Below, piece by piece: positions 9,901 through 18,255 of a stretch of DNA of 60,634 bases. The translations under genes and the position numbers were made by a program. The stretch is from positions 1-60,634 of the forward strand of contig JADJZU010000016.1 in the NCBI GenBank assembly GCA_016715625.1. The letters run 5' to 3'. Source of the stretch: Bacteroidota bacterium. Its GTDB lineage: Bacteria; Bacteroidota; Bacteroidia; Chitinophagales; LD1. The notes under the pieces were generated by a model. That model saw only the letters and a program-made list of their open reading frames with translations. It was not told the DNA's origin and ran no database searches. Position 1 is the first letter of the stretch. Every line of letters begins with the position of its first letter.

Positions 9901-10909
9901 TTTTTTGGGCTATTTGTTCTTCTATACTTTTAGCTTTCTGTTCGGCATCGGCCACCAGATTAGTATAGCTGTCTGTTTTCTTGCTGGGCTCGTCTTTAAT
10001 CACCACAACTTCCAAATTCGGGTCTTCCGATTTTTTCCTTTTAGCCGTAGTGGGCACACTCACTGATGCTGTTGCTTTTTTCTGCTCGGCTTCTTTTTTC
10101 TTTAGCTCTTCTATTTGCTTTTGCGCCTTCGCCAACTCTTCTTGCAATTTGGCTACATTTTCGTTGGCCGATTTTACTTTTTCCGATTCCGCCACAAACG
10201 GCTGCTTGGCTTCGTTACTCACCACCGGTTTGCTGGGAGTGGTTTTGTTTACCACCGGCTGCTGCACCGGAGGCTGCAAGCCGGGCACCGGATTTTCAAG
10301 TGGGTCCAGGAGTATATCTAACTTATAATCATAAGGCAGGTTAAACCCAATGGTGGACACATAAAACGTAGTGTCTTTGTAGCGATTGAAAATGCCCAGC
10401 GAACGCTTATCGATGGTTACTTTGTAATTCGCCTCATATTCCATTTTAAAATTATAGGCCCCGTCTATTCCGGTGTAGAGTCGCTTTTCTTCGCGGGTCA
10501 GTATATTCTTTAGAATAATGCAGGCGTCTTTTATAGGAAAATCATCTTCGCGGTTTTTAATAAATCCCAAAAGACGCATCCCGTCTTTCTTGAGGCGGAT
10601 GGTAATGTTCTGCTGAGAGGGAATCCCCTTTTTGTCTGTTTTGATAATGACGATGGTATCTTTGTAACCCGGGTATGATGCCTTGAGAGTATAGGTTTCG
10701 TTTTTATCAATAGCCAATTTAAAGGCGCCATCGAAATAGGTTTTCAATGTAGTAAGCGAATCAAAGCCCTTATACACCACCACCTTGGCCTGATATATAG
10801 GTGCGGCTGTTGTATCCAGCTTGCGGACCACACCATACAGGTCGGTTTGTGCCCATGAACTTCCGGCACAGAATAAAGCGATCACTAAAACTTGTAAATG
10901 CTTTTTCAT
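6983..10909 (-). CDS. Giant coiled-coil OmpA-family envelope protein, 1308 aa
   Basis: Signal peptide at residues 1-20 (ends SSWAQ); then a carboxypeptidase-regulatory-like beta-sandwich region to about residue 200 (two TLKASYPG/FKMEYEANY-type units); a proline-rich link (about 205-235); an extremely long K/E/A/Q-rich coiled coil from about 240 to 1150; and a C-terminal OmpA-like domain (about 1190-1308; FEKNSADLSREAKQNLNVL, and SLQRSDSVLKYMI) that normally binds peptidoglycan. The coiled coil carries about 23 copies of a D-S-[IVLMA] signature (EDSIA, QDSIAKA, NDSIQKA) at irregular roughly 30-40 residue steps. Inferred role: a spacer or tether between the outer membrane and the wall. Residues of the OmpA peptidoglycan site are only partly recognisable. 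Confidence 0.8.
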   Translation of the reverse strand: MKKHLQVLVIALFCAGSSWAQTDLYGVVRKLDTTAAPIYQAKVVVYKGFDSLTTLKTYFDGAFKLAIDKNETYTLKASYPGYKDTIVIIKTDKKGIPSQQNITIRLKKDGMRLLGFIKNREDDFPIKDACIILKNILTREEKRLYTGIDGAYNFKMEYEANYKVTIDKRSLGIFNRYKDTTFYVSTIGFNLPYDYKLDILLDPLENPVPGLQPPVQQPVVNKTTPSKPVVSNEAKQPFVAESEKVKSANENVAKLQEELAKAQKQIEELKKKEAEQKKATASVSVPTTAKRKKSEDPNLEVVVIKDEPSKKTDSYTNLVADAEQKAKSIEEQIAQKRKEQQYKAEDLAALQQAYDDSVAHAKEDANMAMLNAALQQKNREDSVNRVRAQMEKVKQELAAKQKAKADSVERAKAMQMRAAEEQAARKAEEADAKAKAELARKKQIADSIATAKTTAQRKAAESQQLRVSLDSLAKLKNDSIAKLREADNKRKQEAVTAKLRREIEIKDSMFHAEILRLQAQREEEAKRKRADSLARAQAEQEKLAREMAARQKAEQDSIAKQKQIAEALAAKERARQDSIASAILAQARADREAAQQKAKQDSIAKTVLAARKKFVEDSVSKAKAAAELAKKEADKKAKEEEAIQKAQQAEKLLLEKQQQEAKARKEAEQAEAIRIAAEKAKKDSIALAKAALERKKAEAIARKNYEDSVMKARQLLAKNTFEDSIAKMKAEQVRLARELADKKKRQEQEEVARKQALEDSIYRAKQEAIAQAKEQAAQKKREAAEQKEREAYEKKKAEIEQATQKEKAEKEKVLREEMRKLQELAAQKAREDSIERERVLKAKMEQEAMERKAVADSVEKVLADARKKWSEDSLERELEKQANMDAESREKKRLEEIAAATRKKYEEDSVARAFAETQKRLLNDSIQKARAELEQMKKAMAEARQKALQDSAARIKAEIERRVKETQLEAERKAKQDSIARAIAEQEKIARMLDEKRKREAETMAAAKKSYEDSMMRIKTEQEAIAKQMEMLRMKQIAEAEALKAETEALNKAAEEAAALAAQKKEMERYAAQLKTQEEAKEKAAIEAEQRALQAQKAEQERAALQQQEAERKAAAEAAVQKQQQEQQAKERAIAEANAAAIAKQEAERKEAEKPVEKVVKEVPAPANSSAPAIDNPSVVAQKQTPVVAADIAVNSNLPFILFEKNSADLSREAKQNLNVLISTLNIQRDKQVRIFAFASAGETNARVLSLQRSDSVLKYMIAQGIKLDRVMSFYYGTSKSRNGCVSLNCPEELQKENRAVSWEIIAE

Positions 10910-11082
10910 CGTTTACGCATATGTATAAATCTCGGCAGCGAACGGAAGGAGCGCCCGCTTTCCTTAAAGGCGCAATTTACGCCCTGTGGAGATTACTCAT
11001 ACGTAGGTTTTACACCAAAAGTTATACGAGGGTATATTGGGAAGGACAATAGAACAAAAGGACCAACTAGGCGGGGCGAGGC

Positions 11083-13884
11083 TTATCGAAGCTTTTCTTT
11101 TAAATACTCGGCTGTGTAGGAGTTTTTCACTTTCAAAATTCCTTCAGGCTCGCCCTGAAAAACAAGCCGCCCGCCTTCGTCACCGCCATCGGGCCCCAAA
11201 TCAATCAGCCAATCGGCACATTTTATTACATCCATATTGTGTTCTATCACCAACACCGTGTGCCCGGCCTCTATCAGCTGATTAAAAGAGGACACCAGTT
11301 TATGAATGTCGTGAAAATGAAGTCCGGTGGTGGGCTCATCAAAGATAAAGAGCACCGGATGGGTAGCTGCTCCTTTGGTGAGAAAGGAGGCCAGCTTTAC
11401 GCGCTGCGCTTCGCCACCGCTTAGCGTAGAACTGGACTGCCCGAGTTTGACATACCCCAGCCCTACTTTCTGGAGCGGCAAAATTTGGTTGACAATGCCG
11501 GTCATTTGCTCAAAGAACAGGATGGCTTCATCTACGGTCAGTTCCAGAATATCGTAGATGTTCTTGCCTCTGTATTGCACTTCCAGGATTTCTTCTTTGA
11601 ACTTTTTTCCATTGCATTCTTCGCAGCGCAAATGCACATCGGCCAAAAACTGCATTTCCACTACCACTTCGCCTTCGCCCTTGCAGGTTTCGCATCGTCC
11701 GCCTTCCACATTAAACGAAAAGTCTTTGGCCTGGTAGCCGCGGATTTTTGAAAGTTGCAAATGCGCATATAAATCGCGAATGCCGTCATAGGCTTTTACA
11801 TATGTTACCGGATTGCTCCGAGAACTTCTCCCCAGTGGATTCTGATCAATCATCTCGATAGCGGAAATTTGACGCAAATCGCCAGTCAGTTCGCGATAGG
11901 AACCGGGTTTTTCACCAGAGCCATCAAACCTGCGGAGAATAGCCGGATACAAAATTTTCTTGATCAGTGTTGTTTTGCCCGAACCCGAAACTCCGCTTAC
12001 TACCGTAAGCGCTTGCAACGGAATTTTTATATCCACCGATTTTAGGTTGTGCTGCGATGCGCCACGCAGTTCAATCCAATTAGCAGGTTGCCGCCTTTTT
12101 TTGCTGAAGGGTATTTCCAATTCACCGGTCAGATATTTTGAGGTAAGCGTATTTCCCTGATAAATATTTTTTGATGCGTCATTGAACATAACCTCGCCAC
12201 CAAACACACCGGCCTCCGGCCCCATGTCAACCAAATGGTCGCTTTGTTTCATAATATCCTCATCGTGTTCCACTACAATCACTGTGTTGCCTAAGTCACG
12301 CAGGTTTTTAAGCACGCGAATCAGGCGGGCCGTATCGCGTTGGTGAAGGCCAATGCTTGGCTCATCGAGAATGTAAAGTGATGACGTAAGATTGCTTCCA
12401 ATGCTTCTTGTGAGGTTAATCCGCTGCGTTTCGCCTCCGCTTAGTGTATTCGAAAGCCGGTTCAGCGACAAATAACCGAGGCCCACATCCATCATAGTTT
12501 GCAGGCGGCTCTTGACCTCCAACATAATTCGTTCAGCAATTTTTTGGTCGCTTGACGTTAACTGCAATGTGCTGAAAAACCCATGCAAATCTTTGATAGG
12601 CAACAACAACAACTCACCAATGTTTTTGCCATTGATTTTTACATGCTGTGCGTCTTTTCGAATGCGAGAGCCCTTGCAGTCGGGGCAGGTGGTTTTGCCT
12701 CTAAAGCGCGACAGCATTACCCTATACTGAATTTTATAGCTCTTCTCTTCCAAATACGAAAAGAAAGCATTCAGCCCCTCAAAATACCTGTTGCCGTCCC
12801 ACAGCAATTGCTTTTCTTCATCACTCAGGTCTTTGTAGGCACGGTGAATGGGAAAATCAAAGAGCACTCCTTTTTTAATGAGCGGTTCGGCCCATTCGCT
12901 CATTTTTTCGCCTTTCCAAGGGGCAATACAACCTTCGTAGACCGACAGTTCTTTGTCGGGGAAAATCAAATCTTCATCAAGCCCCATTACGGTTCCAAAG
13001 CCTTCGCAGGTTTTGCAGGCACCATACGGGTTGTTGAAATTGAAGAAGTTGGGATTCGGCTCTTCGAACGAAATGCCATCAGCCTCAAATTTGTTATTGA
13101 ACGTTTTCTCTTTGTTGCCGTAGGCAAGCACACATTCACCATGGCCCTCGTTAAAGGCGGTTTGCACCGAATCGCCCGCCCGCGATTGCAGGTCTTCATC
13201 GTGGTGTTTTACAATTAACCGGTCGATGAGCACCCGCACTACTTTCTGCTTGCTTTTTAGGACCTCTTTATTTTCGAGCAGGTCTTCTATCACCGCAATT
13301 TCTCCATCCAGTTGTATGCGTGTAAATCCCTTTTGCAGCAATAATTTTAACTCCTCTCCAAAACCCTTACTCAGTTTTTCCTCGCAGAAGATAAAGACCT
13401 TTTCGCCTTCCGGCAGTTTAAAAATAAAGTCTACCACATCGCGCACTTCGTGTTTGGCCACCTCTTCGCCACTTATCGGAGAATACGTTTTCCCGATGCG
13501 AGCGAACAAAAGCCGCAGATAGTCGTATAGTTCGGTTAAGGAGCCAACGGTGCTTCGGGTAGTTCGGGTAGATACTTTTTGTTCAATGGCAATAGCAGGG
13601 GCCAGACCTTTGATGTAATCGACATCCGGTTTGTCCATACGGGTAAGAAACTGACGGGCATAGCTCGACAAGGATTCTACATACCTGCGCTGCCCTTCGG
13701 CATACAAAGTGTCAATGGTGAGAGAAGATTTTCCGGAGCCGGATACTCCGGTAATCACAATGAATTTGTTCTTGGGCAACTCTACATCCACGTTCTTCAG
13801 GTTGTGAACACGAGCGCCTTTGATGAAAATCTTTTGCGGAGAAATATTTGGAACTTTAAAACTTATTTTTTTATCTTCGGACAT
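11083..13884 (-). CDS. uvrA: Excinuclease ABC subunit A
   Basis: Damage-sensing ATPase of nucleotide excision repair. 933 residues, the normal length. Both ABC halves are intact: Walker A GVSGSGKSS at residues 46-54, a second GVSGSGKTT in the C-half, signatures LSGGETQR and LSGGEAQR, and Walker B regions YILDEPSIGLH and FIFDEPTTGLH. CxxC zinc-finger pairs are visible (CKTCEGFG; CETCKGEGEV with CEECNGKKF). Translation starts MSEDKKISFKVPN. It is transcribed alone, diverging from the sigma factor across a 272-bp gap in which I see no convincing gene or promoter. Confidence 0.98.
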   Translation of the reverse strand: MSEDKKISFKVPNISPQKIFIKGARVHNLKNVDVELPKNKFIVITGVSGSGKSSLTIDTLYAEGQRRYVESLSSYARQFLTRMDKPDVDYIKGLAPAIAIEQKVSTRTTRSTVGSLTELYDYLRLLFARIGKTYSPISGEEVAKHEVRDVVDFIFKLPEGEKVFIFCEEKLSKGFGEELKLLLQKGFTRIQLDGEIAVIEDLLENKEVLKSKQKVVRVLIDRLIVKHHDEDLQSRAGDSVQTAFNEGHGECVLAYGNKEKTFNNKFEADGISFEEPNPNFFNFNNPYGACKTCEGFGTVMGLDEDLIFPDKELSVYEGCIAPWKGEKMSEWAEPLIKKGVLFDFPIHRAYKDLSDEEKQLLWDGNRYFEGLNAFFSYLEEKSYKIQYRVMLSRFRGKTTCPDCKGSRIRKDAQHVKINGKNIGELLLLPIKDLHGFFSTLQLTSSDQKIAERIMLEVKSRLQTMMDVGLGYLSLNRLSNTLSGGETQRINLTRSIGSNLTSSLYILDEPSIGLHQRDTARLIRVLKNLRDLGNTVIVVEHDEDIMKQSDHLVDMGPEAGVFGGEVMFNDASKNIYQGNTLTSKYLTGELEIPFSKKRRQPANWIELRGASQHNLKSVDIKIPLQALTVVSGVSGSGKTTLIKKILYPAILRRFDGSGEKPGSYRELTGDLRQISAIEMIDQNPLGRSSRSNPVTYVKAYDGIRDLYAHLQLSKIRGYQAKDFSFNVEGGRCETCKGEGEVVVEMQFLADVHLRCEECNGKKFKEEILEVQYRGKNIYDILELTVDEAILFFEQMTGIVNQILPLQKVGLGYVKLGQSSSTLSGGEAQRVKLASFLTKGAATHPVLFIFDEPTTGLHFHDIHKLVSSFNQLIEAGHTVLVIEHNMDVIKCADWLIDLGPDGGDEGGRLVFQGEPEGILKVKNSYTAEYLKEKLR

Positions 13885-14156
13885 ATATTATTCAAAACGC
13901 CTATAGCAAGAGCCTCTACTTTTAGTATAATTTTTCTGAAACGAAAATAGTTTTATCAGGCTCATCTTTACGTAATTTTTTATCGAACCAATTAACCCAA
14001 ACAGGTGGTTGATGCGTGTGATTGCATCCCCGACAGCAAGTAAGTTCGGAAGCGCATTTGCAACATCTTCACCCTTAACAGTCGCCTATCGCATAGCCTT
14101 TACGTTTTACCATTATTCACCGTTCCGGATTTTTTCGGGGCATAAAACAAAAGGTT

Positions 14157-14747
14157 ATGCAGAAACCCATCATGAGCGACCAGGAGCTGGTAGACAGCTA
14201 CCTGAAAGGCAACGAGCTTGCCTTAGAAAGTTTGATTCATCGCCATAAAGACAAGGTTTACACATCCATCTATCTGATGGTGAAAGACCAGTACTTGGCC
14301 GAGGATCTCTTTCAGGATACGTTCATCAAAGCAGTAGACACCCTGCGGAGCGGGCGTTACAATGAAGAGGGCAAGTTTGCCCCATGGGTGTTGCGTATTG
14401 CGCACAACCTTTGTATCGATTACTTCCGAAAACTGAAGCGCAGACCGGGCGTAGTCACCAGCGAGGGCGATGATGTGTTCAGATACCTGAAAGTGGACGA
14501 AACACCGGTGCACGAACATGTGCAGCTGGAAAAATTTGAAGGCCGTCTAAAAGAACTGGTTGAACTGCTGCCCGAAGAGCAAAAGGAGGTGATTATCCTG
14601 CGTCATTTCTTCAACTTTAGTTTCAAAGAAGTATCCGAATACACCAAAGCACCGCTCAATACCTGCCTCGGCAGAATGCGTTACGCGCTCATTAACCTTC
14701 GTAAACTAATGGAAGAAAGAAATGTAGTGCTGCGCACCGCGTCTTAA
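14157..14747 (+). CDS. ECF-type RNA polymerase sigma factor
   Basis: 196 residues with sigma region 2 (ALESLIHRHKDKVYTSIY, then DLFQDTFIKAV, which includes the core-binding and -10 recognition helices) and region 4 (LPEEQKEVIILRHFF, FKEVSEY, LGRMRYALINLRK). No region 1.1 or 3, so an extracytoplasmic-function sigma factor. A start at MSDQEL (14172) fits the family better than the first ATG and is equally open. No classical anti-sigma with a membrane span is adjacent; a 78-residue protein at 16566 is a possible partner. A terminator follows. Confidence 0.92.
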   Translation: MQKPIMSDQELVDSYLKGNELALESLIHRHKDKVYTSIYLMVKDQYLAEDLFQDTFIKAVDTLRSGRYNEEGKFAPWVLRIAHNLCIDYFRKLKRRPGVVTSEGDDVFRYLKVDETPVHEHVQLEKFEGRLKELVELLPEEQKEVIILRHFFNFSFKEVSEYTKAPLNTCLGRMRYALINLRKLMEERNVVLRTAS

Positions 14748-14774
14748 GTTTTTTGTTTTAAATGGTTATCGATG

Positions 14775-14805
14775 AGTCCGCTCCCGAATGGGGGCGGACT
14801 TTTTT
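14775..14805 (+). terminator. Intrinsic terminator after the sigma factor
   Basis: Stem AGTCCGCTCCC pairing with GGGGGCGGACT (one G-T pair), four-base loop, followed by a run of T. Lies 28 bp after the sigma factor stop. Confidence 0.85.
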
Positions 14806-14885
14806 ATGGTGCATACGGGTTAATAACCGATTCGCTACGAAGCAAAGAGGGCAGAAAAATTACTTTCGTTTTAAATAATCAATTC

Positions 14886-16469
14886 ATGAAAAAAGGTTTG
14901 GCGGTTTTCATTGGTATCTTTATGCTAGGCTTGATGCAGGCACAAGTGCCGCAGGGATTTAATTATCAGGCTGTGGCCCGGCATGCATCGGGTCAAGTGC
15001 TGACAAACACAAATATTGTCGTTCGAATGACGATACATGATGCATCAGCTTCCGGAACCATCGTTTATCAGGAACATCATGCAACCGTTACCAATCCATT
15101 TGGTTTGTTTTCGCTGGTTATTGGCACCGGTATAGTAGATCAAGGAGTGTTTAACGCTGTTAACTGGGGAACCAACAGTAAATATTTACAAGTAGAGTTT
15201 GATAGCGGCAGCGGATTTGCCGACATGGGTACCGCGCAGTTAATGAGCGTGCCTTATGCCATGTTTTCGGGCTCAGGCCCGGCAGGTCCCACCGGAGCGC
15301 AAGGCCCACAAGGAGTGCAGGGCGCACAAGGCCCTATTGGCGTGACCGGCCCACAGGGCAATGCGGGCCCGCAAGGTGTTCAAGGCGTTACAGGACCAAC
15401 CGGTCCATCAGGCATTCAAGGCGTAAAGGGTAACACCGGAAACACCGGCCCTACGGGCTCCACCGGCCCTACCGGCAGCACAGGCATTGGTCAGCAAGGA
15501 ATCACGGGCCCCACCGGAATCACGGGTCCCGGAGGCGGCCCTACCGGACCCACCGGACCTACGGGTGTAACCGGACCGGGAGGCGGGCCCACTGGCCCTA
15601 CAGGTGCAACGGGTGCCACCGGGGCGCAGGGATTAACCGGAGCAACCGGGCCCACCGGAGCTGGCGGGGCCACGGGGGCAGTAGGAGCCACGGGTGCTAC
15701 AGGCCCTCAGGGACTACAAGGCGCACAGGGATTACAGGGGATTCAGGGCCTGCAAGGAGTACAAGGCGTCCAGGGTCCCGCAGGAGTTGCCGGACCTACA
15801 GGAGCCACCGGTTTATTAACCAATGGTGCAGCAGCCGGAAACACCCCGTATTGGAACGGAACGCAATGGGTACTTAATTCATCCAATATCTATAACAATG
15901 GTGGCAATGTGGGCATTGGGCAAATACCTACTTCACAAAAGCTGGAGGTAAACGGAAATATTTCTGTTCCGGCATCCGGCAGCTATCAATATGCTTCGCC
16001 CAAAACAAAGTATCTGTCTATCTCTGCATCGGCATTTGCCCTACAGAATTCGTTTTTGCTTTCTAATTCCGGTATTGTTTTAGCTGGTTTTGGCACCGGG
16101 CAGGCGCGGTGGGTGCAAGGCGGTGCAGCCGGTACCGATGCGTTTATGTTTGCCAGCATTTCGCTGCCGGATGGCGCTAATGTCTCGGCTATAGATGTTT
16201 TTGCATACGATGCTTCCACCACCGAAGAAATGGGCGCGGAATTTTATGCGCTCTCCAACGGAACAACTACACCTCAGCTATTAACCAATACGACTACTTC
16301 TGGCACAGCATTTAACGGAGGTTTAATTACACTATCGGTGTCGGGAGTCAATCAGGTGATAGATAACGCGGCCAACTCCTACTACTTGCGTATCAAAACA
16401 AAAGAAGCCTCCAATTTATTGCGGCTTTACTCCGTAAAAATTACCTACACCGTTACCAGAGAGAACTAA
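14886..16469 (+). CDS. Secreted collagen-like repeat protein
   Basis: About 527 residues. I start at the ATG at 14886 because it opens a signal peptide (MKKGLAVFIGIFMLGLMQAQ); upstream codons run through the terminator of the previous gene. The N-terminal part (VPQGFNYQAVARHASGQVL) is typical of Bacteroidota surface proteins. From about residue 128 to 308 it is a G-x-y collagen-like tract rich in GPTG, GPQG and GATG units, with two GPGGGPTGPTGPTG blocks. A globular C-terminal domain ends in VKITYTVTREN; no T9SS tail is recognised. Such tracts form triple helices in other bacteria. The GC-rich repeats tend to vary in copy number. Confidence 0.85.
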   Translation: MKKGLAVFIGIFMLGLMQAQVPQGFNYQAVARHASGQVLTNTNIVVRMTIHDASASGTIVYQEHHATVTNPFGLFSLVIGTGIVDQGVFNAVNWGTNSKYLQVEFDSGSGFADMGTAQLMSVPYAMFSGSGPAGPTGAQGPQGVQGAQGPIGVTGPQGNAGPQGVQGVTGPTGPSGIQGVKGNTGNTGPTGSTGPTGSTGIGQQGITGPTGITGPGGGPTGPTGPTGVTGPGGGPTGPTGATGATGAQGLTGATGPTGAGGATGAVGATGATGPQGLQGAQGLQGIQGLQGVQGVQGPAGVAGPTGATGLLTNGAAAGNTPYWNGTQWVLNSSNIYNNGGNVGIGQIPTSQKLEVNGNISVPASGSYQYASPKTKYLSISASAFALQNSFLLSNSGIVLAGFGTGQARWVQGGAAGTDAFMFASISLPDGANVSAIDVFAYDASTTEEMGAEFYALSNGTTTPQLLTNTTTSGTAFNGGLITLSVSGVNQVIDNAANSYYLRIKTKEASNLLRLYSVKITYTVTREN

Positions 16470-16565
16470 ATTTTTGGTGTACTGCTGAAAGATTTGAAAA
16501 GATTTTCGCACATGCACAATATTTTTTAAGCCTGCCGTTTTAGAATCAACAAAAACACAAACTGT

Positions 16566-16802
16566 ATGCTTCAAACCTCTACACAAGACCTTCTTTTACT
16601 TTATGCCTATGGCGAAACAACGCCTGAGCAGCAAGCCCGTCTCGCTGCCGAAATGGCTAAAGACAGCAGCCTCCGTGAGCAACTGGATGAGATCATCGCA
16701 ACGCAGAAACTATTGAACGCCAAAAGGCTGAGCCCGAGCAGCACTTCGCTGGACATTATTATGAAACACAGCCACGAAAGCGAGCAGTTGCAGGAGATAT
16801 AG
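16566..16802 (+). CDS. Small acidic helical protein, 78 aa (possible cytoplasmic anti-sigma-like)
   Basis: Starts MLQTSTQDLLLLYAYGETT followed by PEQQARLAAEMAKDSSLREQL, and ends without a membrane span. The N-terminal 'LLLYAYGET' helix followed by a helix rich in E, Q and A resembles the short zinc-finger-like N-domains of anti-sigma factors, but the CxxC is absent. It lies downstream of an ECF sigma factor, separated by the collagen-like gene. Function unknown; the anti-sigma idea rests on context. Confidence 0.6.
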   Translation: MLQTSTQDLLLLYAYGETTPEQQARLAAEMAKDSSLREQLDEIIATQKLLNAKRLSPSSTSLDIIMKHSHESEQLQEI

Positions 16803-16814
16803 TATCACCTACAC

Positions 16815-16844
16815 TTGACGGAGAACTTTTATTACATACTTTAG
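16815..16844 (+). promoter_or_regulatory. Bacteroidota-type promoter of the esterase gene
   Basis: TTGA at 16815-16818, an 18-bp spacer, and TACTTTAG at 16837-16844, close to the Bacteroidota consensus TTG / TANNTTTG. The ATG of the lipoprotein esterase is 19 bp downstream. Confidence 0.6.
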
Positions 16845-16863
16845 TTTTAAACAAACTAGAGAT

Positions 16864-18207
16864 ATGAAAAAATCCATCCCGTTTTTTGGCATAGCGTCTT
16901 TTCTTGTTCTTTTCTCGCTTACATTCAATACAGGCTGTAAGAAAGACGATTGCGACCATCATCCACCGGGCGATACCCTCACCAGCCAGCGATGCGACAC
17001 CCTGCATCCCGTGATTTTCTGTCATGGTTTTTTAGCCTCGGGCGATACTTGGGCCAATCAGGTGATGCGGTTTAGCGCAAACGGTTACTGCGATAATCTG
17101 CTCTACGCTTTTGATTGGAATACGCTGGCGCAGGGGGCTGACAACAACGCCTTACTCGATGCTTTTATAGATACCGTTTTGGCGCGCACTGGAGCTTTAC
17201 AAGTAGATTTGGTAGGTCACTCTGCCGGAGGCGGTTTAGGATACGGCTATTGCGAAAACCCGGCACGAGCCGCTAAAGTGGCACACTATGTTCACATCGG
17301 CAGTTCGTCACAAAGTTCGGTAGCCGGTAGTGCCGATGAGGTTCCTACTTTAAACATTTCATCGGCCGGAGACGAAGTAGCGGGTGCCACTACCATTACA
17401 GGCGCTACTAATGTGGAACTAGCCAACCAGGACCATTACCAAGTGGCCACCAGCGCGGAAGCTTTTGAGGCTATGTATAAATTCTTTAACGGAGGGCAAG
17501 CGCCAGCCACTACAGCCACCACCGCTCAAGGAGCCGAAATTAAAGTAAGCGGCAAAGCTTTGACACTTGGCGAAAATAGTCCGCATGCCAACGCTACTGT
17601 CAAAATATTTGAGGTAGACCCGGCTACCGGAGCTCGCCTTTCTGCTTCTCCCAATTGGACATTAACAACCAATGCCGAGGGGCTTTGGGGGCCACAAACG
17701 ATAACCGCTAACACCAAATATGAGTTTGAAATTGTAAGTGGTGTGGCCAATGACCGGGTGATACATTATTACCGCGAAGGATTTATCCATAATAACCCAT
17801 TGGTATATTTGCGTACTATCCCCGCATCGGGTTTGGCCGGCACGCTATTGAGTGGATTGCCGAAAGATGACGGACAGAGTGTGCTGGCATTATTTACCGC
17901 CAGCCAGGCCACGGTAGCCGGCAGGGATTCCTTGTATGTAAACAATGTAGAATTATCCACGGCCGCTATAACACCGGCCGCCAAAACGGTGATTGCTATG
18001 TTTCTGTATGACGACAATAACAACCAGCAAACAGATTTGTCGCAGCCGTTTTTGTTTAGCATCGTCAGTCAGTTTCTAACCGCCCGGGATATGTTTTTTT
18101 CCACATCACCGGCCAGCGCAATTCCATTGCGTTTCAATGGACGAACCTTGCACGTGCCTAATCTGAAATCAAATAGCGAAGGCGTTATAGTAGCGGTGTT
18201 TGATTAA
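16864..18207 (+). CDS. Lipoprotein esterase/lipase, alpha/beta-hydrolase fold
   Basis: 447 residues. A lipoprotein signal peptide ends FNTGC (lipid-attached C25). The hydrolase domain has an oxyanion-type HGF (VIFCHGFLASGDTW), the nucleophile elbow GHSAGG (S120), and candidate acid and base residues in SSAGDEVAG and NQDHYQV. This is the layout of triacylglycerol lipase/poly-ester hydrolases (PGAP1/lipase class 2-like). After about residue 215 follow beta-rich segments (EIKVSGKALTLGENSPHANA) resembling a carbohydrate- or polymer-binding module. Predicted to sit on the cell surface or outer membrane. Substrate unknown. recA starts 48 bp after its stop. Confidence 0.87.
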   Translation: MKKSIPFFGIASFLVLFSLTFNTGCKKDDCDHHPPGDTLTSQRCDTLHPVIFCHGFLASGDTWANQVMRFSANGYCDNLLYAFDWNTLAQGADNNALLDAFIDTVLARTGALQVDLVGHSAGGGLGYGYCENPARAAKVAHYVHIGSSSQSSVAGSADEVPTLNISSAGDEVAGATTITGATNVELANQDHYQVATSAEAFEAMYKFFNGGQAPATTATTAQGAEIKVSGKALTLGENSPHANATVKIFEVDPATGARLSASPNWTLTTNAEGLWGPQTITANTKYEFEIVSGVANDRVIHYYREGFIHNNPLVYLRTIPASGLAGTLLSGLPKDDGQSVLALFTASQATVAGRDSLYVNNVELSTAAITPAAKTVIAMFLYDDNNNQQTDLSQPFLFSIVSQFLTARDMFFSTSPASAIPLRFNGRTLHVPNLKSNSEGVIVAVFD

Positions 18208-18255
18208 GTGACCGGCAGACATTATTTTTTAAAAAGTATTAAACCAAACCAAACA

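Noticed and set aside
12583..13218. Plus-strand 211-codon frame opposite uvrA
   Set aside because: Antisense to an intact UvrA with no recognisable domain.
15491..15691. Minus-strand frame APVGPVAPV... opposite the collagen-like gene
   Set aside because: Reverse reading of GPTG codons necessarily gives a P/V/A-rich open frame.
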